Below, piece after piece: positions 1 through 11,872 of a DNA stretch of 64,000 bases. Location of the stretch: contig JAPTOF010000014.1 of NCBI GenBank assembly GCA_028554755.1, positions 8,122,001-8,186,000 on the forward strand, in the 5' to 3' direction. The notes under the pieces were generated by a model, which was not told where the DNA came from, did not search any database, and was given only the letters and a program-made list of their open reading frames with translations. The DNA comes from Cordia subcordata. Its lineage: Eukaryota > Streptophyta > Magnoliopsida > Boraginales > Cordiaceae. Both the position numbers and the translations under genes were made by a program. The stretch's first letter is position 1. Every line of letters begins with the position of its first letter.

Positions 1-443
1 ATTTTAAATATTTATAGACATTCAAACAAATGTTGTCAAACACCCTTTTAATCTTATTTTATTTAACTGTGTTCTTCTCTTAAATTCTTAATTAGACAGA
101 TTTTTCTACGCTACTAAAGTTGCGTTTTACATTAATCATTCTTATTTTTTATGTGATATTTTGGGATTTTTTTTCTTTCTTTTTTTTTGTATTTCAATCT
201 AATCTTTTTCTTTTCTCATGAAATATGTTGCAAATGATAGAAAGATGATGTTAGAAGTAAGATGTATATGCTTAGGAAACCAAGGCAAAATCTTCTTCAC
301 TTTGCCATTCCCAGTGCTTGGTGTATTAATGAGGCTAAACTCTGCTAATGGCATGAGTTACCTTTTGTAATATTTGTATATTCCTCTTCTTTTAAATATA
401 TGGGAAATTAAAATCTATGTCTCATGTCATAATCAATTAAGGG
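1..443. other. AT-rich non-coding DNA
   Basis: No gene seen. The last 13 bases (431..443, AATCAATTAAGGG) are the left target duplication of the SINE that follows. Confidence 0.6.
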
Positions 444-569
444 GATCAGGGGTAGTTTAAATAGTTGAGACTACTTTTAGTTAGATGTGAGATCCTAAAT
501 TCAAATTTCATAAAAAATGGGAGATTGAATTTGGGCGTGGGTGGTTTGTTAAAAAAAAAACATAAAAGA
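444..569 (+). mobile_element. tRNA-derived SINE with perfect target-site duplication
   Basis: A short element with a degenerate pol III A box (TAGTTTAAATAGTTGAG, about 453..469) and B box (CTAAATTCAAATTTC, about 494..508). It ends in an A-run (551..560 and beyond). It is flanked by the 13-bp direct repeat AATCAATTAAGGG at 431..443 and 570..582. Architecture and the perfect duplication together mark it as a plant SINE inserted in the plus direction. Confidence 0.75.
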
Positions 570-582
570 AATCAATTAAGGG

Positions 583-1871
583 ATAAATAAAAAGTTTAGG
601 TAGAATTTTGTAATGTATCAATGAATAAATTAAAAGAATTCCGACTCCATTATTCAATATTGAATGTCCTTGTCCTCTTCGTTATTAAACACAACTCTTT
701 TTGTCAAAATTACAAAACCCTCACATTGAAATGGTTAAAATTACTTATCTTAGAAAGTTCAAAGCCCATTTTGAGAGTGGGTGTTCAATTGGGAGTGGAG
801 GGTTAAAATTAAAAAAAAAAAGTATTTTGTAGTTATTTTTGTGGTAAATATTACTTTTCTTTAGAAAATCAAATGAATTTTTATTATTCATGCTATTTTT
901 TCTTTCTAAAAAAGTTATACAAATTAATGGGCAATACTTCCCTATAAAATTAGTATTTTGACATAAACGAGGTCAAAATAGAAATTCAAGTTAGGATGAA
1001 GAAAATATAATATATGCACGCACACACATATGTATGTATATGTACACACAGAGTTGACAAGAGAAATTCAATTGGTAGAATCTAATCATCTAAAGATTGA
1101 CCAATTAGAACCACCAACAGATAAACCTTTGAATACAAAGTTTTAATTTGACTCATGAATATACTACCCAAGAATATACTAAGTGAGTCAAAATCGAAAT
1201 TTTCAATAACTTAAAAAGGGACTCAAACCTCAGCATTATTTAGGAACCTCCTAAAAGAGAAAATAATATTTCTTTTAGTTAAAGTACTCCTTAATTTGGG
1301 TATTTTTGGTGTTGAAGATATTATCTATCGCCCTATTTGCAACCAACAGAGTGTGAATTACAACTGTGTGATTGACTACTTAAAAACAAGGAAAGCACAA
1401 TTGGCAATGACGTGAAAAGACCCCAACATTTTTGCTAATCAGATAAGACACCTTAATTAATGAGGACAATTCCAGAAGTTTGGAAATTTGGATGAAGTCA
1501 ATTACACAAATAATTTCCATTCTTCGACCAACTCATATTAAGAAAATAAATGAGAGGGGAAAATAATTGTTTTAAGTTTGAAAATTTATGTACCTTTAGC
1601 TAAACACGTTTCATTTTCTTTTTCTCTTTTTGATTCATTGGGACTATCAGAAACTAAATGAAAAAGGAAAGGAGTGTTATTTCATTAGGAAATTTCCGCT
1701 TATTGTGAACTGAAAATAATTAAATAACTGCGTAAACACAAAAATAAACAAATACATAACTGGAATCCATGACATTTCCTACTGTCCTTAATTTAACTCA
1801 TCTTGCCAAGTCCATCTTTTTTCCTTGTCCAATTTCTTTTGGCACATTGCATTTTGTCAACTTTATATATA
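583..1871. other. Non-coding AT-rich stretch
   Basis: No supported gene. A 61-codon open frame at 621..806 has no recognisable product and continues as low-complexity sequence. A short CA/TG-rich patch lies at about 1010..1050. Confidence 0.5.
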
Positions 1872-2062
1872 GGGCTCATTTACATTAACTCTTTTCAAAT
1901 ATTTTTTTTCCTAAAACTTTTGAAAAAAAATATTTTTTGAAAAGATAATTTTTAACTTCAGGAAAAAGTTAAAATTGAGTAACTTTTAGAGTTTCAGTTT
2001 TTTTTAAAAATCTAATTCAAGTATTTATTATAAAAAAAAAAGATATAACTCCAAATAAGCCC
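1872..2062. mobile_element. Tourist-like MITE, decayed
   Basis: The ends GGGCTCATTTACATTAAC and ..CTCCAAATAAGCCC are inverted relative to each other and resemble the GGGCYCGTTTGGATT ends of the elements at 4692 and 22745. It is flanked by ATA on both sides (1869..1871 and 2063..2065), fitting a 3-bp target duplication. The inside is T/A-rich and non-coding. Confidence 0.5.
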
Positions 2063-4136
2063 ATAGTCCTACACCTGTACTTCAATAACACTGAATAGAA
2101 GTTATAACAAGAATGTTTACCAACTAGTTTTGTGGTAAACAGTCAAGCAAACGTAACATTCGTAACAAACTAATAATTTGCACCCTCTTTTATAGATCTA
2201 CAAACATGTTTAATATTTTGTCTACCAATAAATCTTTAGTAAGGAAAGAGGATTGTAATGAAATTAAATGTGTGGAAAGAACTTCGTTTCTTTTTAATCT
2301 TAAATGTCATTCATCTACAATAGTTGTATAAGAAAAAAGTATAGCTAAAAAAACCATTTTGTTTCACATTTTCAAAATTAAATTTGGGTGTTAAAAAGCA
2401 AATTAAAGAGGCTAAACATATATCACACCTCCCTCAAAATTTCTTTTAATTTTCCTGTTTTGACAGGATTGTTCTTATTCACTTTTCCCGGGCAACCTTG
2501 CCGACAGGTCGCACTTAAGGTCTTCGGGGCCATATCTTTTCCCATAAAATTCCTCTTTGATATATATATATATATATTTGAAAAAATGATGCTAAAATGC
2601 GCCGGGATGCGAAGCTGGCAAGCGCAGCTCGATACACACAGAAAGGGATTGGACGAAAGCTGTCCCTGATGAACCTCAGAAACCAAAAAAGAAACACATT
2701 ATGGAATTTTCAAGTTTTGGCTGTTTTGTTGTTTCCATTCTCAGGAAAAGAAGGAAAAAAAAAGAAGAGACAGATTACAGAATATGAAAAATAAAATAAA
2801 AAAGGACAAGAAAAAAATAATTTTCTTGGGGTGAGTTATGATGATACGTCCTATACAGAAAGGGAAAGCAAAAGATCGATAAGGGAAAGTGGTAGCTGGT
2901 AATACTATCAGGGAAAAGCTGAGAGGATCATCAGAGTATGAGTAAAGCATCAAGATTATTATACACACACACCAAATGATTGAAAGTATAGGAATGATAC
3001 GGGTCGTGAGTGTGTTGGGCATGCATAGCTTAGCATTGTAGCATGGCAATTGGTTCCAAAGTGCTGTGTACGCAGTTGGGTGCATGTTCATGCAGCTTAA
3101 TGAAAATGGCTTTTCGCCGACTAGATTACAAATTATGGATTACAGCTTTCCGTTGGAGTACACCCATAAATAATTCCCCAGCTGGGAGCAGCGGAAAGCA
3201 ATTCGTAGAGATGATTTGAGAGGAGTTACCTCTAGTAGACTTGTTTTTCTGTAATTTGGTGTGACTTCCTTTTGTGAGGAAAAAAAAAAAAAGAAATCGC
3301 TTTTTATTAGTTTTTCACCAACGTTTCAATCTTATTCTTTTAAAAGATGCTCCATCGAGTTAGCAAAGGGTATATTAGGTTGGGATCTTATTAGCCATGC
3401 ACGAGATAATGAAATTGTAGGAGCATGATAAAATGGTGTCCCTCACTTGGCGGAAGTCTATACTAGAAACAATATACAGTAAGCTGGGTGTAATACTTAG
3501 ATTCGAATTTCCTCCCATATTATTAAAGTTTTTGTTTTTGGTATTTGAAGTAACGCTTTGGATATATTGAGGTTTATCAATGAATAGTTGAATTTTGCTA
3601 ATTCGGGTCGTCTTAATCATCGGGAAAAAAAAAAAAAACACTAGTAGGCATCCTCTTTAAGGTGGAATAGTAACTAAAGGGGCAGATCATACACTTGCGA
3701 ATATTGCAGTTCATTTTAGTGTTAGGGAGGAATAAAGTTAAATGGAATCCAACTCCAAATTAATGGTACTTTCTCCCTCCAATTAACTTCATATGAGTTG
3801 CTCGTGAACTTCCCTACGCAGTAGTTTTGTTATATAATTTGTTTGTGCTTTTCCTAGTTACTGGTACTTTGTCGAGATCATCACGCTCAAACCAATTGTA
3901 GATCTGTTATGGAATTCGAACCCAGCCAAATCATTATTCTTAAAAGAAATAGTTTTAACGATTTGAGTTATTCTCTGAATCCCATGTGTAGAGATATTAG
4001 TATACTATAATGAATTGATCATACAACTTAAAGACATCAAAATCAAATCCAAACCTCAATTTGCATTTGTTATAACGTTTTAACCTTAGTCATTATCATA
4101 TTCCACTTTCTGTTTATTTTACTTTTTGTTTCACGT
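2063..4136. other. Non-coding stretch with a GC-richer block
   Basis: A relatively GC-rich block (about 2485..2680) overlaps several short mutually exclusive open frames on both strands. None is recognisable, and the block contains (TA)n at 2561..2577. Homopolymer A runs near 3280 and 3625 suggest old retroposon tails. A stretch at about 3850..3990 resembles a decayed minus-strand SINE (GGAATTCGAACCC is a B-box-like inverse). No gene supported. Confidence 0.4.
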
Positions 4137-4146
4137 TGTATGTATG

Positions 4147-4194
<48 letters not shown>

Positions 4195-4195
4195 C
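4137..4195. repeat. Compound microsatellite (TATG)n-(TA)n-(TATG)n
   Basis: About 16 TA units (4153..4182) flanked on both sides by TATG/TGTA units. The near-palindromic layout could form a cruciform, but there is no sign of function. Confidence 0.9.
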
Positions 4196-4691
4196 GTAAA
4201 CATAAGCTGTACATAATTTGTCCAACATCATCACCCTTCTCCAAAGATTAAGGTCTCCAAACAATATCAAGATGGTGCCCCAGCGCCATCCAATCCTCAC
4301 TTCTAGCCGATTCTACACATTTGCGATTTTACAAATTAAGGGTTATCATGATGTACTTTCCCATTTTTGGAAATTGAACGAGTTGTAAAGCATACCTTTT
4401 GTCTTATCCACTGCATTTTTCAACACTTTTCGTAACCTTGACTTTGGAAATTAAAAAATATTAGCTTAAATGAATAATATTAGCTTAATAAATCGGACCA
4501 TCGGTGATCGTCTACGAGAACGGAAAGTACAAAAAGTCAAGGGATAAGACATGTGGTTATTGGGGAACAAAGAAGCATTTTTGTCTTTGAATCTAGCTAA
4601 TCAATTATCTTTATTAAAGGTTTAACTAGCAGCATTCACGAGGTCAAAAAAATGAACAATTTCCTTATCCTTGTCAATGTGCAAGGACTTA

Positions 4692-5148
4692 GGGCCGTTT
4701 GGATTATTTTTTTTTTTTCAGAAAAACACATTTTTTTTTCTGAAAAAATTACATTAAATTTGTAATAAATATTTGATTTTTTTTTTTGTGACGAAAGAAC
4801 CCAACTGAACGGAGCCCGACCACTAGTTGGAAAACCTTTGGGTACATGAACCACCCCACAAGACTCATGCACCGGGCAAGACTGGCAAAGCTAGGTGGGT
4901 GGCCCCAAGGAATGACTAGAAGCGAGAATCGAACCCGGGACCTCGCTAATCTTATTCTTAGGTCCGCACCACTAGACCAACCCCTTGGGTTAATAATTAT
5001 TTGATTTGGCTTTTAAAAAAGTTGAAACTCTGAAAAAAGCTCAAATACAGCTTTTTTTAGAAGCCAAAATTTTCAGCTTCTAAAAAAAAACTGTTTTTGA
5101 GCAGCTGTTAAAAAAGTGTTTTTCAAAAAAGCCAATCCAAACGAGCCC
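4692..5148. mobile_element. Tourist-like MITE carrying a nested SINE
   Basis: The left end GGGCCGTTTGGATT and right end AATCCAAACGAGCCC are inverted repeats. TTA flanks both sides (4689..4691 and 5149..5151), the target duplication typical of PIF/Harbinger-type MITEs. The right end matches the left end of the element at 22745 well beyond the terminus (GGATTGGCTTTTTT). Without the SINE and its duplicated target the element is about 230 bp. Confidence 0.75.
4779..4990 (-). mobile_element. Au-type SINE, full length, inserted in a MITE
   Basis: On the minus strand the element starts AACCCAAGGGGTTGGTCTAG, with A box GGTCTAGTGG and B box GGTTCGATTCT. It continues into the body (..GTGGTCGGGCTCCG..) and ends TTTCGTCAC plus an A-tail (4787..4779). 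The target duplication is TAATAAATATTTGATT (4763..4778) against TAATAATTATTTGATT (4991..5006), one mismatch in 16. Layout and sequence fit the widespread angiosperm Au SINE family; the family name is from memory of its consensus, not a search. Confidence 0.85.
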
Positions 5149-5151
5149 TTA

Positions 5152-6179
5152 GCTAAGCTACTCATAATATATAAGCTAGCATGCCAACAATGAGTTCAAC
5201 TTTTTAAATGCATGCACGAACGAGTTGATGATGTTTGATCAAAGCATGATCTAATCGAATCAAATGGATAAGCTGCTTATAATGGTACTAATTAACACAC
5301 ATCCTATTGTTATTATTGATGATTGCGCAAGACCTTAATGTTCCAACAACGTAACAGCTACCATCGCTTTCAGTGTCATTTTTGGCGTGCATTCTCGTTG
5401 GTGAAGATAATTCAATTTTTGTGTGAATATAATTAAACATCTGTGCTAGCTAAGGTCAAAGTGCGATGTGTTTATCTAGTATGGTGCTTGGTTGAAGTAT
5501 AATATAACGTTTGATCAACCAACAAAAAAAAAAGGACAAAAGAAGTATAATATAACGTCTGTTTTTTAGGTGGTTATTTTTGAATGGTAATATTATGAGT
5601 AAAATTTAACGATTCTAAGTTGTTTACATAATTTTATCCTAGTTATGTTAATAGTTGAAAACTGTTATTTTTTTGAATAATAATGGCATTATGAATAGAT
5701 CAATTCTCTCGTTCTTTCTCCGTGATGGAATATGGAGAAATTATAAAGCCAAAAAAGAAGAGTTATTAGAAAACACATGGAAAAGTAGTTGCTTAAATTC
5801 TACACTCATGCTTCATCATGTAACAGGAATAAATATTCTTTTGACAAAGCCACTCAATTCGCTTTGTGAGGCTTATTATTATCAGGAGGATAACAGAGAT
5901 CTTCGGCAAGAATATGCCAAAAAGGAAAGAGACCTGTACTTTGGAAGAAAATGAATTTGTGGTGAAACAATCTATAGGAATTCAAAATTACAATCATTAA
6001 ATTTTGAGACAATAAAAGATATTTTTAGGAGTTGAAATATAATTAATTAAATACTCATTCAAGTCTAGTTAAGACATTTTAGAAGGTTTAAAGAGTAATT
6101 CAAATAATTAAAATTATTTTTTTCATAAATAATGACCTAATTGCATTACTAAAATTATTGAATTTCCAAATTGAGACTG
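5152..6179 (+). other. Non-coding or remnant sequence with an unrecognised 99-codon open frame
   Basis: An open frame at 5655..5954 ends ..EYAKKERDLYFGRK and is the most protein-like in the first 10 kb (charged, mixed composition). I do not recognise it. It lies about 220 bp inside a CACTA-like terminus (6322), so it may be a remnant of that element's cargo. A repeat GAAGTATAATATAACGT occurs twice (about 5495 and 5543). Confidence 0.25.
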
Positions 6180-6322
6180 GTTTGAGACGGAATTTTTCGT
6201 CTCAAAATTTGTAACAAGAGTTTTTAAAACAGAATTTGTCTGTCTCAAATTCCATTTCAAATTTATTTTGAGACGGAACTTTAGGTTAATTTTTGTCTTA
6301 AATTCAAAATTATTTTGTAGTG
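6180..6322 (-). mobile_element. Terminus of a CACTA (En/Spm-like) transposon
   Basis: Read on the minus strand from 6322 the sequence begins CACTACAAAATAATTTTG, the standard CACTA terminus. Subterminal GAGACGGAA motifs lie in both orientations (about 6183..6198, 6206..6217 and 6271..6281), as expected for transposase-binding subterminal repeats. The opposite CACTA end was not found, so this is one end of a truncated element or of one whose other end has decayed. Confidence 0.6.
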
Positions 6323-8711
6323 TTGGGATTCTTATTGGCAGGAAATTGGATAGGAGGTAAGAGATTAAAAAGATTAAGATATTCTAGTCTCAAGAGCTTA
6401 CTAGAAAATATTCTTAAAGGCTCACTCTTTAAGCTGGGATAAGTATAACTCAATATTTTGTTGTCTAAAATTTTTACATCTATATATATAGATATAATTT
6501 TCATCACGTAATGTACAACATATAAAAGAGAAAAAAAAAATTAAAGAAAATAACATGTCAATCTAAAAGAGTCCTAAAAACTTAAAAATGTTTTTTTCTT
6601 TTTTTTGAATAACTAACTGAGGAATTTTCCTTATTATTTTGTAATTGTTTCAAACAGGAATTTGTTTTTTTCTGTACGGGCCCACATAAAAAGCCAAGTA
6701 CTGCATCGAGCAGTGTTCCAACATCCAAAATGGCGTGTTTGGCCCACTCCATTTTGACTTAACAACGATGGTTCGGCCGAACTCAACTATGCTCCAATTT
6801 CAATTGCGTTGGTGGCATTTGTGGGTCCAATAGGTTCTGCTCTTTTGGCTATTGCGATAACCACGTGGCTTTGACTTAAAAACTTTATCTTATTGAGATA
6901 TAATATATATGTTCATCCCAAAATGACATTGGCTCCTAGGATGAGTTGATAACTACATTTGTATTGTTTTAACTTTCTTTTGTGTGGTCAAATAAAGATA
7001 TTTCAGAAATGTACACAAGTGGCCTAGTCATACTTAATCCAATAAGTATAAACACTTAGATAATACGGATCCTAAAATATAATTGTAAACAAAAGAGGTT
7101 ACCCAACTACCACCAGTCATGACAATCCTAAGAAGGCATCGTGAAATACAATCCAAGCCAAGACACAATTCAAGCCAAAGGATCAAGACAACATCATCAT
7201 AACGCTTGACACACACCTGAACAACCATTTCTAAAGAAGCCATAAAAATGGCAAACCAAGAAAAACTAACAACAAGGTGAAAGAAGGGTTCACCATCCTG
7301 AACATCGAAAAGTTAGAGGAAGAGATCTTCAAATCGGCCTCCAAAGCCTTCGACATAAAGATTGTTGAACAAACAAATCCACCAACTATGGTGGAAACAC
7401 ATCCAGCAACGAAGACGAATGGCCAAACATAAAATAAAAATCATGAGATCCCAAGGTGAGAAACCATAGTTGAGCAATGATATCCTAGAAGGAAAGTTAA
7501 GAGTCTGGACACAAGGGTCTTTGTTCTAAATTTGGTAACACCAAATATCACAGATAACATTTGGACAAGAAAAAGACCAAAAGCCATAAAAGACCCAACA
7601 AAAGAGACCGGAAACAACAAATGATAAGACGAAAGAAAAAGAAAAATAAAAAAGTAAAAAAAACAAGCCAAAACCTCTAGCCTAAGACCCTGGCTGGGCA
7701 AAACAAAGCAAGAAAGTTTAATGGAGGCTTGACAGAATTGTAGGAAGAGACAGAAAGGTTGGGGGCTATTATACTTATTTTTCAGTTCTTCAATGTTTTA
7801 ACTTTTGTTTTCAAATATCAAACATAGTATATTCTAAATTTACAAATTAAACTAGTCCAAGGATAGAAATATAGATATTTTTCCTTAACCCCACCCCCCT
7901 CACCCAGTTTAATTTTTGTTGCTCATAAAATTTGAACTCAAATCATCATTTTAAAAATAATAATCTTAATAATTTGAGTTATCACCTAATCCCAATGGAA
8001 ATGTCAAAAATGTAATAAAATTGAAGATGTAGAGATTTTTGCTTATTCATATTCAGAAAAAGTCTTGCAGTCTTTTGTATATATTTGTTTTATAGTGCTT
8101 TAATTATACATTGTTTATTTGTTTACTATAACACACGTGTAAAACAATTACATAGTCATCTTTTTTTTATATATAAAAAATACATTTTTTTAGATAATAA
8201 GTATTTAATTTGACTTACACAAAAACTAAAGCTCTAAAAAAGATAAGCTCAGGTTAGTTTTTTCAAAAAATTGAAAATTTTAATTTTTCAAAATAAAAAA
8301 TTCTTTTAAAATTATAAATTCTTTTAAGTCAATAATAAGAAGCCTTGAAAGACTAAGAATAATTGTGTTTTGACTCGTAAGCAACGAGATACATCTACAC
8401 GTGGTATGAAGCAGCATAAGTGCAGAGTATCACGTTAACTCCGATTCTCCAACAAAGTATGAAGAGTGGATTTTGTTATTGACATTACAAGAAGTGGCAT
8501 ACTTATCCGAAATAGTTAATCTCCATGCCATAAGCACTGAACTCGTTGGAATTACAGTGGTCACATATATCTCGGTCAATATCTTGGTAATTGAGATTCA
8601 TAATTTCCCTCTTTTTTGGGTCATATAGGAATATATTGCTAACTAAGAGTAGTGCTTGGATTTATATTTGTTTTTTTAGTGGAAAAATGTCTTTGTTCTG
8701 CATAAGAATTT
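6323..8711. other. Non-coding stretch
   Basis: No supported gene. Open frames at 7034..7243 and 7441..7701 (minus) are unrecognised. About 7880..8010 contains a decayed SINE-like B-box inverse (AAATTTGAACTCAAATC) resembling other remnants in the window. The rest is AT-rich. Confidence 0.4.
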
Positions 8712-9830
8712 GGATTGGTCTTTAGAAAAGCAACGTCTCTAAAATAAGTTCAATTTCAATTTTTTTTGAAAGTCAGAAATTTTTAGTTGCTTTTAGTTTG
8801 AAAAACGTTTTCTATTTTTTGTTTTTTGTTTTTATTTTATGAAAATAGTTTTTACTTTCAATTTTATAAAATTCAAAAAATGTATTAGATGGACAAAAGT
8901 GAAAATTGTTTTCAAACAAATGAAAACTAGAAAATTTGTTTGTGTTGTTTCTATATGCACACACTACACATATTAAACATTACACACATTACATGTACTA
9001 CACTTGTTAATTACACAAACTACACACATACACACTACACATCATACACTATATATTACATACAATGAAAAGATTTTGCATTTGAGATAGAAAATTTTGG
9101 TTTCAAACTCAAAAAATTTTGCCTCAAAATGGAATGTGTGTGTGGTGTGTGATGTATGGTACGTGTAATGTGTATAGTATGTTATGTGTAGTGTGTGTTG
9201 TGTAATGTGTGTAGCATGTGGTGTATATAGTGTGTGTACTATATGTGGCTCTTGTAGTGTGTGTTGTGTGATGTATGTAGTATGTGGTGTATATAGTGTG
9301 TAATGTGTATTCTATGTATAGCTCATGTAGTGTGTGTAATGTGATTAGTGTGTCATTTGTGTACTGTATGTAGTGTGTGGTGTGTGTGATGTAATGTGTA
9401 CAATGCATGCAATGTGTAGTTTGTAGTGTGTATAATGTGTGCAATGTTTAGTGTGTAGTGAGTGTAATGTTGTATAATGCGTGGTGTGCATAATATAATG
9501 TAGTGTGTGAGAGAAAAAGTTTGTATGAGCATATATGGGAGTGAAAGTGTGTGTGAGATCGACTATATTTATGAGAAAATGTGTGTGAGAGAGATTATTG
9601 TGTGTCTATATGTATATTCATTGAAAAACATCTTTTTTGAAAAATAATTTTAATTTTCTAGAAATGAAAACAAAAATAAGTTAACCAAATAATTTTCCTA
9701 TAATAATTTTTATTTTCTATAAAAGTGAAAACGAAAAACAGACAAATAAACATATTTTAAACTTCTTTAAAAAGTACTTTTTCCAAAAGTTATATAAAAA
9801 TACTTTTAGAAAAACCAATTCAAACGATTG
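8712..9830. repeat. Large imperfect foldback with CA-rich and TG-rich arms
   Basis: The outer ends (TTGGATTGGTCTTTAGAAAAG on the left, CTTTTAGAAAAACCAATTCAAAC on the right) are inverted relative to each other. Inside, a CA-rich tract (about 8957..9066) faces a TG-rich tract (about 9131..9612), with ~60 bp between. The whole could fold as a long hairpin. It is probably a MITE-like element whose centre has grown by slippage. Confidence 0.4.
9131..9612. repeat. Degenerate TG-rich minisatellite
   Basis: About 480 bp made of irregular units such as GTAGTGTGTG, GTGTAATGTG and GTGTATATAGTGTG. A minus-strand open frame across it (9124..9444) reads as Thr/His/Tyr low complexity and is not a gene. Confidence 0.85.
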
Positions 9831-10188
9831 ACAAATAAAAAATTTTTAACCATGCCTATTACAGGTGCTTTGGATCCTAGAAACCGCAATAGACCCATCT
9901 TTAACTTGGTCCAAGCAGATCGTGCCCACTATATTCCTGTTCTCATTTGTATGCGAATCCAGAACATAAAATTAGTAAATATAAAGTGATTTTAAAAATT
10001 AAAATTAGCGAATTTGAGAATAAATCTTCTTAGATAAAAGATGTCAAAATCTTCGAAGTTAACTTGTTTGCCTACCGGGAGTTTTTACACATAACTCCAA
10101 TTAAGGATCAATCCCCTTTGATCTATGCATATAAATATAAATGGTCCACGTTAGCTGATTTTGCGACCTATATATACATGGAAGAGAG

Positions 10189-10385
10189 ACTTTTTTTTGC
10201 TTTGAGTTAAGATGTTCTCAAGTCACATTGGACCTGAAACTAATTCCTATCAGGCCCGAAACAGTTAAGGAAAAGCTCTCCCAACAAGTGCAATTCTTGG
10301 AATTCAAACTTATGTTCTTCTCCTTACGAAGGTAAGACTGCTACCACCTCAACTTTTGCCTAACCACCTCAACTTTTGCCTAAGT
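10189..10385 (-). mobile_element. Probable tRNA-derived SINE
   Basis: On the minus strand the order is GAGGTGGTAGCAGTCTTACC (A-box-like region), then AAGTTTGAATTCC (B-box-like), a ~120-bp body and an A-run at the low-coordinate end (10198..10191). The 5' end carries a 21-bp perfect tandem duplication (ACCACCTCAACTTTTGCCTA twice, 10343..10384 on the plus strand). No clear target duplication found. Confidence 0.45.
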
Positions 10386-11836
10386 GTGATCTTGCAAGTT
10401 AGAGTAACAATTAAAAAAAATTGATAATCCTAGGACGTCAACAAGATGAGACAATCATTCATGATCGGATTCAAATCTTGTCTCTTATTTTAAGTTGAGA
10501 ATTTTGATTGAACCAGTACAAGTACTTGAAATGTATTGCTTAACCCAACCCTTATCAGCAATCCAAGTCATAAAATGAAAATCCAAAGATTTTTCCAGAC
10601 TAAAACAAACACCTATTTGCAACACTTGTTTGACAACGATTCTAATAACAATCTGTTTGTAATATCCTTCTACATCAATTGTATGTGAAATGTTTCATTT
10701 ATAATAGATTGAGTCCACTACTATTGTCATCATGGCTTTAAACATTTTAAACCAATTAGTTAGGTTTAATGTGATAACATGTCAATAGTTAGGCCTTTGC
10801 ATTGTTCAAGAGCATGAATAAGAACAAACCATTATTACATTTATTATAAAGCTGAGAAACAATTGAAACAAAGCTTATTAATTATGTACAACATAGCTTG
10901 TGAGAAGTGGATGTCATAATCAGACAATGGGCTTTCTACTAAAAGAGCAGGAGACATGTTGAATAAGAGTACCCCATTGAAGGATTTGATTAAACATGAG
11001 GAATCACAGCTTTTGTGTCCTGATTGACCGCTGTGGCCTTGTCAATATTGCACAGCTGCACATCGGACACGCATGATAATGAAGGTGTTAGACCCACCAC
11101 ATACATAATTTTACTGTTTATAAGATTCTCTCTGCTGGGAAATTGAGGCGACTCCTTGTACTTAAAAGTTTAATTGGTTTTAATTATATATATAATTCTG
11201 ATAAAATAATTTGAGGAATTTGTTATCATCAAACATCTCTTATAACATTATTTGTTATGAAATTATTGAAATTCGAGATTCGACCTGATAATGAATTATT
11301 TGGTCTTATAATTTTTAATTATTAAAAAAATACCATAAGTACAAGTGGGACAATAAAACGGCACCAACTTGTTGATCAAAACCACAAGCATGCAGGGTTA
11401 TCAGCTGGAGTCGAATTGCATGCAATAGCATCTCTTCAATACTCCAACCACAAAAATTTGAAAAAACTTTTCCGACGGATTGGCTAGCAAACCACTGTTT
11501 GTGTAAGATTCAGTGAGCAGCTCCATGAGTTGTTGAAAAAGGATTAAAGGAGGATAAACATTTCCTAAAAGGGGAAAGAAAAAGCTTCTCCAAATGATTC
11601 TCAAATTGTACTAGGTGAAATGAGACGATAAACAAGAATCAATAAGAATTCTACGTGATCTCTTGCTCTATAATTTAATACAGCCCTTTTAAAAATTGTA
11701 ATTAACTAATTTTTTTTAATCAAAAAGATAAGTTTACGAGACATCGAGCAATAGAGTGTAGGGTATGGAAAGGACTACCACATGATGAATCGAAAAATAC
11801 CCGTTGGCCGTGGTACCTACGACGTGCTTTTTCTTC

Positions 11837-11872
11837 CTACCGCCGCGCGGGGGTGGGGGGGTGGGGGGCCGC
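11837..11872. repeat. G-rich islet
   Basis: Contains GCCGCGCGGGGGTGGGGGGG and a further run of six Gs within otherwise AT-rich DNA. The spacing of the four or more G runs would allow a G-quadruplex on the plus strand. No associated gene seen. Confidence 0.6.

Noticed and set aside
2388..2794. Cluster of short open frames on both strands
   Set aside because: They overlap each other in conflicting frames across a GC-richer patch and a (TA)n repeat, and none has recognisable content.
4890..4990. tRNA gene suggested by A and B boxes
   Set aside because: The boxes belong to a SINE with poly(A) tail and target duplication, and the arms do not fold as a tRNA.
9124..9444. 106-codon open frame on the minus strand
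   Set aside because: It is a translation of the TG-rich minisatellite (Thr/His/Tyr low complexity), not a gene.
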